Part shown: positions 56,713 through 64,000 of the stretch, in pieces
Layout of the letters: every line of letters begins with the position of its first letter
Numbering within the stretch: the first letter of the stretch is position 1
Assembly (NCBI GenBank): GCA_037190225.1
Contig: JBBCJL010000011.1
Location: 1-64,000 of the forward strand
DNA from: MKSF01 sp037190225
GTDB taxonomy: Bacteria; Bacteroidota; Bacteroidia; Chitinophagales; Chitinophagaceae
Direction of reading: 5' to 3'
Length of the DNA stretch: 64,000 nt
Position numbers and translations under genes: made by a program
Notes under the pieces: generated by a model
The model's database searches: none
Told to the model about the DNA's origin: nothing
What the model saw: the letters and a program-made list of their open reading frames with translations, nothing else

Positions 56713-57882
56713 ATGAGAAAAAATCTGGCAATCTTAGGTTCAACGGGCTCTATCGGCACTCAAGCGCTCGAAGTTGTGGATGCCCACCCCCATTTGTTCA
56801 ATGTTACCGTACTAAGCGGGCACAGCAACAGCACATTACTCACGGAGCAGGCATTAAAATTTCAGCCGGAAGCCGTTGTGGTAACAGATACCGCGGCATA
56901 TGAAAAAGTAAAGGCCGGCCTGAGCCATACCGCGATCCGTGTTATGGAAGGGCAGGAAGCGCTTTGTGAAGCGGTGCAATGGGATACGGTAGATTTCGTG
57001 CTGGCCGCCATTGTAGGCTTTGCGGGCCTTCACTCCACCCTGGCCGCTGTAAGGGCCGGCAAGCAGGTAGGGGTCGCCAATAAGGAAACGCTGGTAGTGG
57101 CCGGCGCCCTGATCACGGAAGCAGCCAGGCAGCACAACAGTACGCTGGTGCCGGTGGACAGCGAGCACTCCGCCCTCTTTCAATGCCTGACAGGAGAAAA
57201 TTACGGCGACATAGAGAAGATCATCCTGACCGCATCAGGAGGTCCTTTCCTGGGCAAAAAGACCAATTTCCTCATCAATGTAAAGAAAAGCCATGCCCTC
57301 CAGCACCCCAACTGGAACATGGGCGCCAAGATCACCATTGATTCCGCCACCCTGATGAATAAAGGGCTTGAAATGATCGAAGCGAAATGGCTGTTCGGAC
57401 TGGACAATGACCAGATAGAGGTCATCATTCACCCGCAGTCCATTATTCATTCCCTGGTGCAGTTCAGGGACGGGTCCATGAAAGCCCAGATGGGCCTGCC
57501 CGATATGAAGCTGCCCATACAATACGCTATGGGCTACCCTGCCAGGCTGTCCAACGATTTCAAAAGGTTCAGCTTTAAAGATTATTCCAAGCTGACCTTT
57601 GAGCAGCCGGATGCCAAAACTTTCCGGAACCTGCAGCTGGCTACGGACGCGATGTACAAAGGGGGCAATATGCCCTGCATCATGAACGCAGCGAATGAAG
57701 AGGTGGTGAACGCCTTCCTTAATAACCGTGTCGGGTTCCTGGAAATGACCGACATCATCGAAAAAACGATGGAAAAGGTCAGCTTTACCGAGCAGCCCGG
57801 CCTGGAAGAGCTGGAAGCAGCCAATACGGAAGCCCGGAAAGTCGCCCTGCAGTTCTTAAAACAAAGCCCTCTCTATTCCTAA
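56713..57882 (+). CDS. dxr: 1-deoxy-D-xylulose-5-phosphate reductoisomerase
   Basis: 389-aa NADPH enzyme forming MEP in the non-mevalonate isoprenoid pathway. Marks: LAILGSTGSIGTQALEVVD (NADPH fold), VGVANKETLVVAG, PVDSEHSALFQCL (metal ligands), and NMGAKITIDSATLMNKGLEMIEA. The ATG at 56713 (MRKNLAILG) is chosen over an upstream TTG at 56689. It precedes rseP by 17 bp, a common arrangement. Confidence 0.96.
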   Translation: MRKNLAILGSTGSIGTQALEVVDAHPHLFNVTVLSGHSNSTLLTEQALKFQPEAVVVTDTAAYEKVKAGLSHTAIRVMEGQEALCEAVQWDTVDFVLAAIVGFAGLHSTLAAVRAGKQVGVANKETLVVAGALITEAARQHNSTLVPVDSEHSALFQCLTGENYGDIEKIILTASGGPFLGKKTNFLINVKKSHALQHPNWNMGAKITIDSATLMNKGLEMIEAKWLFGLDNDQIEVIIHPQSIIHSLVQFRDGSMKAQMGLPDMKLPIQYAMGYPARLSNDFKRFSFKDYSKLTFEQPDAKTFRNLQLATDAMYKGGNMPCIMNAANEEVVNAFLNNRVGFLEMTDIIEKTMEKVSFTEQPGLEELEAANTEARKVALQFLKQSPLYS

Positions 57883-57899
57883 ACCCTGAATATTCTTAA

Positions 57900-59270
57900 A
57901 TGGATACACTGATCTCTGTAGCACAGTTTTTGTGCGCGCTGTCTCTGCTGGTTATCCTGCACGAGTTCGGACATTACTTCTTCGCGAAGCTGTTCCGGAC
58001 GAAAGTAGAAAAGTTTTACCTGTTCTTTGACTTCTTATTTCCCCTGTCCAATGTGCTGCCCTTCTCATTCTGGAAGAAAAAAATAGGCGAAACGGAATAC
58101 GGCATCGGCTGGTTCCCGCTGGGCGGCTATGTGAAAATAGCAGGAATGGTGGACGAAAGCATGGATACGGAACAAATGAAGCAGCCGCCGAAACCCTGGG
58201 AGTTCCGGTCCAAAAAAGCCTGGCAGCGCCTGCTCATTATGCTGGGCGGCATCATCGTAAATATACTGCTGGCGTTTATCATCTACGCAATGGTGCTCTT
58301 CACATGGGGAGAAAAGAAGCTGCCGATGTCCGAGCTTAAAAACGGTGTGATGGTGATAGACTCTTTTGCTATGGAATTAGGCTTCCGGGACGGAGATGTG
58401 ATCAAAAAAGCCGATGGCAGGGATATCCTGTATTTCTCTTCCCTGATGCGCGATGTCCTAATGGCCAGGGACATTACAGTCAGCAGGAACGGCAGGGATA
58501 CCGTCATTAAGATGCCTGTCGACCTGATAGGACAGCTCAGCAATAAAAAGGACCTGTATCCTTTCTTCGAGATCCCGTTCCCGGCCATCATCCGGAGCGT
58601 GGAAAAAAATTCAGGAGCGGACCGGGCACATTTGCAGCCACTGGATGAGATCGTTGCCATCAATGAGCAACCGGTAAGGCATTTCTTTGATTCCCGCAGT
58701 AAACTGCAGCAGCTGAAAGGCAACGAGGTTACGCTTCGCATTAAAAGGGACAGCCAGCTGCTTACGGTCCAGGCACAGATATCGGATTCCGGCACCCTCG
58801 GCTTCATGCCTGCCGCACCGTCCAAGATAGCGGATTATGAAATGCTGGGCTATACGTATGATATAACAAAGTACGGGTTTTTCGAATCCTTTCCCGCCGG
58901 GGTAGCGCTTACCTGGGACCGGCTGGCCGGCTATGTGGGCCAGTTCAAGAAGATACTGAATCCCCAGACGGGGGCCTACAAGGCCATGGGCGGCTTCGCC
59001 TCTATGTCCAAGATGTTCGGACCCACCTGGAACTGGGAACAGTTCTGGCATATGACCGCCTTTATCTCCGTCATACTGGCCTTTATGAACCTGCTGCCCA
59101 TACCCGGGCTGGACGGCGGCTATGTGCTGTTCATCCTTTACGAAATGATCACGGGCAGGAAGCCTAAGGATTCTGTCCTGGAAAAGGCCACGGCCATCGG
59201 CCTGCTCTTCCTGCTGTTCGTAATGCTGTATGCCAACGGCCTGGATATTTTCCGGGGACTGCGGCGTTAA
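57900..59270 (+). CDS. rseP: RIP metalloprotease RseP (site-2 protease)
   Basis: 456-aa intramembrane zinc protease that cuts membrane-bound anti-sigma factors and signal-peptide remnants. Zinc ligands: His21 and His25 in LHEFGHYFF (HExxH), with Asp in NLLPIPGLDGGY near 404. A membrane helix at 102-122 is followed by PDZ-like regions (LGFRDGDVIKKADG and RAHLQPLDEIVAINEQP), then C-terminal helices. Cotranscribed with dxr and ended by a terminator. Confidence 0.95.
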   Translation: MDTLISVAQFLCALSLLVILHEFGHYFFAKLFRTKVEKFYLFFDFLFPLSNVLPFSFWKKKIGETEYGIGWFPLGGYVKIAGMVDESMDTEQMKQPPKPWEFRSKKAWQRLLIMLGGIIVNILLAFIIYAMVLFTWGEKKLPMSELKNGVMVIDSFAMELGFRDGDVIKKADGRDILYFSSLMRDVLMARDITVSRNGRDTVIKMPVDLIGQLSNKKDLYPFFEIPFPAIIRSVEKNSGADRAHLQPLDEIVAINEQPVRHFFDSRSKLQQLKGNEVTLRIKRDSQLLTVQAQISDSGTLGFMPAAPSKIADYEMLGYTYDITKYGFFESFPAGVALTWDRLAGYVGQFKKILNPQTGAYKAMGGFASMSKMFGPTWNWEQFWHMTAFISVILAFMNLLPIPGLDGGYVLFILYEMITGRKPKDSVLEKATAIGLLFLLFVMLYANGLDIFRGLRR

Positions 59271-59303
59271 TCGGCGATGACCTCCCTATATTATACCATC
59301 AGG

Positions 59304-59340
59304 ATAAAGGCTGTACTTTCCGGTACAGCCTTTATTTTTT
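59304..59340 (+). terminator. Terminator after rseP
   Basis: ATAAAGGCTGTAC pairs with GTACAGCCTTTAT around a 6-nt loop and is followed by TTTTT. Confidence 0.8.
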
Positions 59341-59426
59341 GCAATGAATAACTACTGCTATTTTGTTACGGCCAAGCGGCCTGACTGCTATAGCCCAATA
59401 TCAGGCCTGGGCATTCTCGCTGATTG

Positions 59427-59684
59427 CTATGTACGTCCCCGGTAAAGAAAATAGCAGGTCAATAAAGTGATATTGACAAGCACGGAAAAGGCATTGGAAA
59501 GAATAATAGGCCATTCCTCCATTATAATTCCATAGACGACCCACAATGCCACGCCTGCCAATAAAATGCCGATCATTACCGGGGAAAGGCTTTCTACATC
59601 CTTTTCCCTTATCACTTTTATTAACTGGGGGACCATTGAAACGGAAGTGCATATTCCTGCAATAATTCCAATTATAATTACCAT
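59427..59684 (-). CDS. SemiSWEET-type sugar transporter
   Basis: 85-aa triple-helix-bundle protein. It has the MtN3/PQ-loop signature SMVPQLIKVIREKD near 16-29 and three hydrophobic helices ending in ITLLTCYFLY. Two copies would pair to form a sugar uniport pore. It stands alone, convergent with rseP. The 59685-59905 stretch upstream shows nothing recognisable. Confidence 0.88.
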   Translation of the reverse strand: MVIIIGIIAGICTSVSMVPQLIKVIREKDVESLSPVMIGILLAGVALWVVYGIIMEEWPIILSNAFSVLVNITLLTCYFLYRGRT

Positions 59685-59905
59685 ACAGCCGGTTTAATAT
59701 AGGTAAAGAGGACCGGGGCGCTATTTGTTGACTACCTAAAGTTAATCTTTTGAACAGGAGACATTACAGCTTTTAATTTCGCAGCCTGCAGATGCCGGAA
59801 CTGACTGAAAAATTTAAAATACCTATCCATTAACAGTGTTATATACCGGGAAGGCCTCCCAATGCAAGCGTTTATTTCCGGTCGTGCCGGGCAGGCAAAA
59901 AGCCA

Positions 59906-60538
59906 TTAATATACTTCCAGTTCCAAAGTATCAAATATTCTTACCGGCCCGTCAGGTCTTGCTCCTTTCACCTGTAATGCTATTTTCATTCCGGGTGTCA
60001 GTTGCTGCAGAATAACTTCCAAACGGGAATCAAAATAAGGTCCCCTGTTGGTATACTGCGCTATCGCTGTCTTTCCCTTGAATATAATAACATCGAATGA
60101 CAGAATAGAGATTCCGGTATACCTGTAACCATCCAGCCTGACTGTCAGCCCCTTCTGCAGCTTCAAGTAATGAAGCGGTATCCGGCCCGGCTCACAGTAA
60201 GTTCCAACGCATACTTTCGGGTCAGGAGGTCTTTTAGCATAAAAAGTATCTCTTGCCACGATCTTATTGCTTCGTCCGTCCATTAATCCCAACATTACTA
60301 TTCCTTCTTTTTCCGGAACTATCCATCCTTTTGGATCCGTCCACCAGCCGGTAGTCTCTTTTCCTATAGCTACCATCCTGTAATGCCGGTAAGGATACTG
60401 CAGCGTATCCCACAGTATTTTTGTTCCGACCACAGTAAATACCGTAGTATCAAACTCCGAATACAGCGTGCGCTGTGCCGAAGCCCCGCTACCCGCCAGA
60501 ACAGCAAGCAGCAACAGCAGGATCATCCTTCGTAACAT
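59906..60538 (-). CDS. Secreted protein of unknown function, GldM C-terminal-like
   Basis: 210 aa. Signal peptide cut after GASAQ (residue ~21). The second half has the rhythm of GldM C-terminal domains (LQKGLTVRLDGYRYTGISILSFDVIIFKG, then LQQLTPGMKIALQVKGARPDGPVR), which suggests an immunoglobulin-like fold, but the match is weak and by eye. Two cysteines (VCVGTYCEPG) are six residues apart. It lies 3 bp downstream of the NUDIX gene and may be co-transcribed. Confidence 0.6.
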   Translation of the reverse strand: MLRRMILLLLLAVLAGSGASAQRTLYSEFDTTVFTVVGTKILWDTLQYPYRHYRMVAIGKETTGWWTDPKGWIVPEKEGIVMLGLMDGRSNKIVARDTFYAKRPPDPKVCVGTYCEPGRIPLHYLKLQKGLTVRLDGYRYTGISILSFDVIIFKGKTAIAQYTNRGPYFDSRLEVILQQLTPGMKIALQVKGARPDGPVRIFDTLELEVY

Positions 60539-60541
60539 AGG

Positions 60542-60964
60542 CTATAATTGATGGTGCACATATCTTTTCAGCTTCTCATACATCTGCCGGTCTACGGGCA
60601 GGGTCAGCGGGCATGCTTCCGTTACCGGCACCCAGTCGGCTTTCAGGATCACGCTGTCCTTTATTTCCAGCGCTTCCGGGTTCAGGATATCCGCCATGAA
60701 ATACAGCATAACGATCTGCTTATTGTTCTTTGCCAGGGAAGGCACAAACCTTTCCTGGATATAAAAGCTCTCTTTCACCTCCACTTCCAGCCCCAGCTCC
60801 TCCCGGAATTCCCGCACCAGGCAGTCGACAGGCCCTTCCCCGTATTCCAGTCCGCCTCCCGGCAGCTTGACCACCAGGTGACCCATAAAAGGCTCATGGA
60901 GCACCAGCAGCTTCCCATCCCGCAGGCAAACCGCATACACCCTTACATTAAAACCGTCCAGCAT
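60542..60964 (-). CDS. NUDIX hydrolase
   Basis: 140-aa pyrophosphohydrolase with a complete Nudix box G-x5-E-x7-REUxEExGU: GLEYGEGPVDCLVREFREEL then GL (about 39-60). LPGGG precedes it. Substrate cannot be read from sequence; nucleotide sugars or oxidised nucleotides are typical. The ATG at 60964 (MLDGFNVRVYAVCLRDG) is chosen; the open frame upstream to 61171 overlaps the divergent TPR gene. Confidence 0.87.
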   Translation of the reverse strand: MLDGFNVRVYAVCLRDGKLLVLHEPFMGHLVVKLPGGGLEYGEGPVDCLVREFREELGLEVEVKESFYIQERFVPSLAKNNKQIVMLYFMADILNPEALEIKDSVILKADWVPVTEACPLTLPVDRQMYEKLKRYVHHQL

Positions 60965-61079
60965 AATTATTTTTTTCCTGAACAAATATATCATATTCTT
61001 CCGGTTCCGGTGACAGTTGTTTTCCGCCGTCTGCAATTTTAAACGTACCTTTATACGAATTTTTTTTACCGGAACAGAT

Positions 61080-62102
61080 ATGAAAAAACACCTGCTGATC
61101 GTTATGTGCAGCCTGGCTGCTATGACTGCCAGGGCACAGACCGCTACAGACAGCCTAATCAACGCAGCCACCCGCTATATTGACAAGCAGGAATACGACA
61201 AGGCGATAGACATATATACCACAGCCCTGAAAAAACAACCCGGGCAGTCACAGCTGCTCAGTAAAGCAGCATCCGCTTACCTTATGAAAGGTGATTACGG
61301 GAATGCCGTGCTATACAGCGACAAAGTGCTGGAAAGCACTAATGAATACCGCCTTGAAGCCTACCTGATCAAAGGCTCCGCCCTTGACCTGGACGGAAAG
61401 GATGAGGCCTGTATGGAGACCTTTAAGGCCGGCATCAAAGAATTCGGCTATCATCCCCTGCTCAGCTACAACCTAGCGTTCAATTATTACAAGAACAAAA
61501 ACGTTACCGAAACTATCAATATACTGGAACGCAGCATATACAGGACGCCCACGCATCCCGGAAGCCATCTGCTGCTCGCCAATGCCCTGCTGAAGCAGAA
61601 CAAGCAACCGGAAGCCCTGCTGGCATTATATTATTTCCTGCTGCTGGAGCCCAATACGGAACGAAGCATTACCGCCTTCTCCCTTATCACCGAGATCTTT
61701 GACAGCAGGATCACCACTACAGCTGATAATGAAATAGAGATCATAACGGACCTTTCAGCCGAAACACAATTTTCCAATATCGACCTGATGCTCTCTTTAC
61801 TGGTCAACCAGCAGTTTTCCGAAGCCAACAGGAATAAGACCGGCTTTGACCGGTACCTGGATTTTACTTCCGCCATATTCGGCGTGCTGTCTCCCGATAC
61901 CGCCAAAATGGATAATTACAGCATCTGGTGGGACCTGTACGTGCCGTTTTTCAGCGCGCTGGGACACTCCGGCCAGGTGCAGGCCTATTGCTATTTTACA
62001 ACCCAGGCACTGAGCAAATCTTCGCTGGAATGGATCAGGAACAATCCCGCCGCGTTCAGGGAGTTTTCCGAATGGGTCAACAGCGGGGGAAAAGAGCAAT
62101 AA
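61080..62102 (+). CDS. Secreted tetratricopeptide repeat protein
   Basis: 340 aa with a signal peptide ending TARAQ (residue ~20). At least three TPR-like helix pairs: AATRYIDKQEYDKAIDIYTTAL near 28, LLSKAASAYLMKGDYGNAVLYSDKVL near 60, and LSYNLAFNYYKNKNVTETINILERSI near 132, then LLLANALLKQNKQPEALLALYYFLL near 167. Such periplasmic TPR proteins are scaffolds; the partner is unknown. The ATG at 61080 is chosen because it begins the signal peptide. Divergent from the NUDIX gene. Confidence 0.85.
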   Translation: MKKHLLIVMCSLAAMTARAQTATDSLINAATRYIDKQEYDKAIDIYTTALKKQPGQSQLLSKAASAYLMKGDYGNAVLYSDKVLESTNEYRLEAYLIKGSALDLDGKDEACMETFKAGIKEFGYHPLLSYNLAFNYYKNKNVTETINILERSIYRTPTHPGSHLLLANALLKQNKQPEALLALYYFLLLEPNTERSITAFSLITEIFDSRITTTADNEIEIITDLSAETQFSNIDLMLSLLVNQQFSEANRNKTGFDRYLDFTSAIFGVLSPDTAKMDNYSIWWDLYVPFFSALGHSGQVQAYCYFTTQALSKSSLEWIRNNPAAFREFSEWVNSGGKEQ

Positions 62103-62254
62103 ATAAGGGATTTTGACGGACCGGCATCAGCTTGTATTACGGAATCAGCGATTGATTAATAAACTCAAACAGGTGCAACATAATGATCTATAATAATAGA
62201 TACTAAATATTGTGATTAATATTAGGTGTTACTATTATTCACACCATTTCAAAA

Positions 62255-62289
62255 AAAGAGTGAGCAATCAGAAAAATTGCTCACTCTTT
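62255..62289. terminator. Bidirectional terminator
   Basis: AAAGAGTGAGCAAT pairs perfectly with ATTGCTCACTCTTT around a 7-nt loop, between convergent genes. Confidence 0.8.
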
Positions 62290-62307
62290 ATAATTTACTT
62301 TCAATCA

Positions 62308-62493
62308 TTATCTATATACTCTTTTCCTTTTGAAAAGAATGTGGTAGAATAATACTATATACGGTATTATAGGAGCAGTGAATCTAATAACAGATTTTTG
62401 CTGCCTGGTTAATTCAAAATTATCCATTTCGTTAAAACTGAAATATATTAGCGATATATGAATAACTATAGCAATAGTGGCAAATATTATCAT
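62308..62493 (-). CDS. Small two-helix membrane protein of unknown function
   Basis: 61 aa. Hydrophobic segments at about 2-19 and 37-54 flank a polar loop (NEMDNFELTRQQKSV), with a basic tail FKRKRVYR, giving a hairpin with both ends on the same side. It is AT-rich compared with neighbours and is followed at once by a strong terminator, which supports real transcription. No family recognised. Confidence 0.45.
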   Translation of the reverse strand: MIIFATIAIVIHISLIYFSFNEMDNFELTRQQKSVIRFTAPIIPYIVLFYHILFKRKRVYR

Positions 62494-62514
62494 AGCCTAA
62501 GGGGGTTTTATCAG

Positions 62515-62646
62515 TTAATATTTTGATGCGATTATGATACAAGATGCAGAGATAGAATAGCGCTTGTACCAGTCATGTCCATACCCTGAATAATCTATTA
62601 ATTGCATTGCATAGGAATAAATGTATTCAGGAATATAATCCAACAT
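62515..62646 (-). CDS. Possible 43-residue small protein
   Basis: ATG at 62646 to TAA at 62515; the product begins MLDYIPEYIYSYAMQLIDY and ends SASCIIIASKY. It is tyrosine-rich with no family match, 21 bp upstream of the small membrane protein gene on the same strand, in the same AT-rich stretch. Coding status is uncertain; it may be the upstream partner of that gene. Confidence 0.3.
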   Translation of the reverse strand: MLDYIPEYIYSYAMQLIDYSGYGHDWYKRYSISASCIIIASKY

Positions 62647-62730
62647 ACTAATATAAAAAATATTAATTATTTCAGACAGTTAAAATTAATAGCTATCTAT
62701 ATAAGCAGCAAAGCAATCATATAGCAGGTG

Positions 62731-62870
62731 TAAGAGATTCCTGGCATCCGTTCGGAATGATCGCCCTCCTAAGTACATTTATAGCAAAACGGTCCCTGGC
62801 TCCGCAGAGAGTACAAATCAATGAAACGTATCTGTAATAAAAGGCGTTTCCTGTAAGCAGATAGCCACTC
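62731..62870. repeat. Dispersed intergenic repeat, copy B
   Basis: The most complete copy: it shares its ends with copy A (12321-12470) and its centre with copy C (16901-16990). It fills the gap upstream of the EGF-like lipoprotein terminator. Confidence 0.7.
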
Positions 62871-62891
62871 ACCTGCAACCGAAAATAAAAA

Positions 62892-62920
62892 AGAGAGGCT
62901 GCTTTTTAAGCAGCCTCTCT
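62892..62920 (-). terminator. Terminator of the EGF-like lipoprotein gene
   Basis: AGAGAGGCTGC pairs with GCAGCCTCTCT around a 7-nt loop; T-rich sequence follows on the minus strand. Confidence 0.75.
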
Positions 62921-62949
62921 CCTATAATTCGTAAGAATTATCATATAGC

Positions 62950-63492
62950 TTATTTGGTCCAGATAGAAGGATTATCAGCACCGCTCATACCGAAATTGTT
63001 GATGCTGCCATCGGAAGACTGCACCCTGTATCTCAGGATCAGGCGTCCCTGTAAGCCGTAATATCCTTCGATATCAATATGGCCTTTACCTTCGATCTTT
63101 TTAATATCTTCTCCGTCAGCCAGGTCCTGCAGCGGTATATAAAGCGTGTCACCTTTTACATTGGCCTTTACAGTAGCGTCAAAAAGGTTGTAAAAATTCC
63201 TGATCTCTACCTGGTCTATGGAAGCGCCGTCCTCAACGGCACAGGTATAAGAAATAGGACCACTGCTGGATCCTGCTTCCGCTACACCCCATACGCCTTT
63301 GAATTTATCACGGGAGATAGTCTCGCAACGCTCTCCTTCATAACCGACCTGGCAGCTACAGGAACCATCATCATTACAAGCTCCGCTGTTAGCGCATACT
63401 ACAGATTTACATCTATCTTCTTTACATGAAGTAAAAGTCATTGCGGACAATAATGCCAATGAGCCTACGGCAGAAAATAAAAAGTTTCTCAT
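62950..63492 (-). CDS. EGF-like domain lipoprotein
   Basis: 180 aa. A lipoprotein signal with lipobox TFTSC puts the lipidated Cys at about 23. A single EGF-like module (CKSVVCANSGACNDDGSCSCQVGYEGERCE, about 28-57) has six paired cysteines. The remaining ~120 residues are beta-rich (YTCAVEDGASIDQVEIRNFYN, GLQGRLILRYRV), as in similar Bacteroidota surface lipoproteins. Likely faces the periplasm or the cell exterior. Role unknown. Confidence 0.8.
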   Translation of the reverse strand: MRNFLFSAVGSLALLSAMTFTSCKEDRCKSVVCANSGACNDDGSCSCQVGYEGERCETISRDKFKGVWGVAEAGSSSGPISYTCAVEDGASIDQVEIRNFYNLFDATVKANVKGDTLYIPLQDLADGEDIKKIEGKGHIDIEGYYGLQGRLILRYRVQSSDGSINNFGMSGADNPSIWTK

Positions 63493-63718
63493 TTTATTGT
63501 AATAATAGAATTTTTAAAATGGCTAATTAATTTTTCCAGGAAAAAGAATGTGTCAACTTCTCCTTTTAGAAACTAAAAGTAAGCAAACTATTTTAAATAA
63601 CAAATATTTGACTAAAAAAAATCCGGCCCTCCCCATATTGCTTCAATTTAATTTATTTTTATGAGCTAAAATAAGGACCTTTGTTACTTTAACATTGCAA
63701 CATAGTCCATCTGAAAGT

Positions 63719-64000
63719 ATGTACAGATTCATTGCCTTATTTTTATCTTGCTGCCTCCTCTTCCATACATCATTCGCAGGACCCAAAAGAGAGTTCAGAG
63801 CGGCCTGGATAGCCACCGTCAGCAATATAGACTGGCCTTCCCGCTCAGGACTATCGGCCCAGCAGCAGCAGCAGGAGTTCATCAATCATCTCAATTTCCT
63901 GAAGCAGTGCGGCTTCAACGCAGTGATCGTGCAGGTGCGTCCGGCGGCGGATGTGCTGTACGAATCCCAGCTGGAGCCCTGGAGCCGTTTCCTCAGCGGC
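63719..64000 (+). CDS. Glycoside hydrolase-like (GHL10/DUF187 family) protein, 5' part, cut by window end
   Basis: The first 94 codons are present. A signal peptide (FIALFLSCCLLFHTSFAG) is followed by the family opening EFRAAWIATVSNIDWPS, then QQQEFINHLNFLKQCGFNAVIVQVRPAADVLYES, which matches the start of GHL10 putative carbohydrate-active enzymes. The frame is open to the window edge, so the rest lies beyond 64000. Upstream 63493-63718 has no other gene. Confidence 0.88.
   Translation, partial: MYRFIALFLSCCLLFHTSFAGPKREFRAAWIATVSNIDWPSRSGLSAQQQQQEFINHLNFLKQCGFNAVIVQVRPAADVLYESQLEPWSRFLSG

Overview
The window is a piece of a Bacteroidota chromosome, most likely from the Chitinophagales/Chitinophagaceae. 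The evidence is two proteins with type IX secretion (gliding-type) C-terminal domains, promoters of the Bacteroidota type (-7 box TAnnTTTG with TTTG or TTG about 20 bp upstream), almost no Shine-Dalgarno sequences, a long NusB, and gene families typical of that group (GH3-family protein, GcvH-VanZ pair, DUF2520, DUF58, GtrA). The genus cannot be fixed by eye.

Layout. 1-1,500: the 5' part of a 16S rRNA gene on the minus strand with two tandem rrn promoters. 1.5-12.1 kb: L,D-transpeptidase, Bax-inhibitor-like protein, QueG, a large RecB, then the minus-strand group GH3 / GcvH / VanZ / ketoacyl synthase, and a peroxiredoxin. 12.3-17 kb: a two-gene module of a tyrosinase-type dicopper protein and an overlapping SCO/MerC-like membrane protein, bracketed by direct copies of a dispersed intergenic repeat. 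17.2-31.2 kb: GtrA/glycosyltransferase/RsmG, thiolase, a degenerate aldehyde dehydrogenase, PlsC/DUF2520, a T9SS-sorted PKD protein, an orphan histidine kinase, OsmC, LipA, CoA-transferase A and Pcm. 31.2-41.8 kb: DUF58, the DUF177-rpmF-plsX-SDR fatty-acid/ribosome cluster, SucC, pyruvate kinase with a SpoIIM-like protein, and a prolyl oligopeptidase.

42.68-44.83 kb is an AT-rich island of gene-cassette form. Genes lie head to tail on the minus strand and are separated by palindromic elements that end in GCTAAC/GTTAGC, resembling integron attC sites. It holds an intact S41 peptidase gene, one decayed gene and one truncated tail, with no integrase in view. An AraC-GNAT pair follows.

46.3-50.5 kb is a housekeeping operon (nusB-yajC-coaE-ribH-rsmA-2-hydroxyacid dehydrogenase). 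50.7-64 kb holds a repeat-rich T9SS cargo protein, metallophosphoesterase, PdhA, a DsbA-like protein, dxr-rseP, a SemiSWEET, secreted hypotheticals, a NUDIX protein, a TPR protein, an EGF-like lipoprotein and the start of a GHL10-type glycoside hydrolase cut by the window end.

Most striking are the tyrosinase plus dedicated SCO-like partner, the attC-like cassette island, and an aldehyde dehydrogenase homologue that has lost its catalytic cysteine and other key residues. Functions are assigned from recognisable motifs only; no database search was possible.
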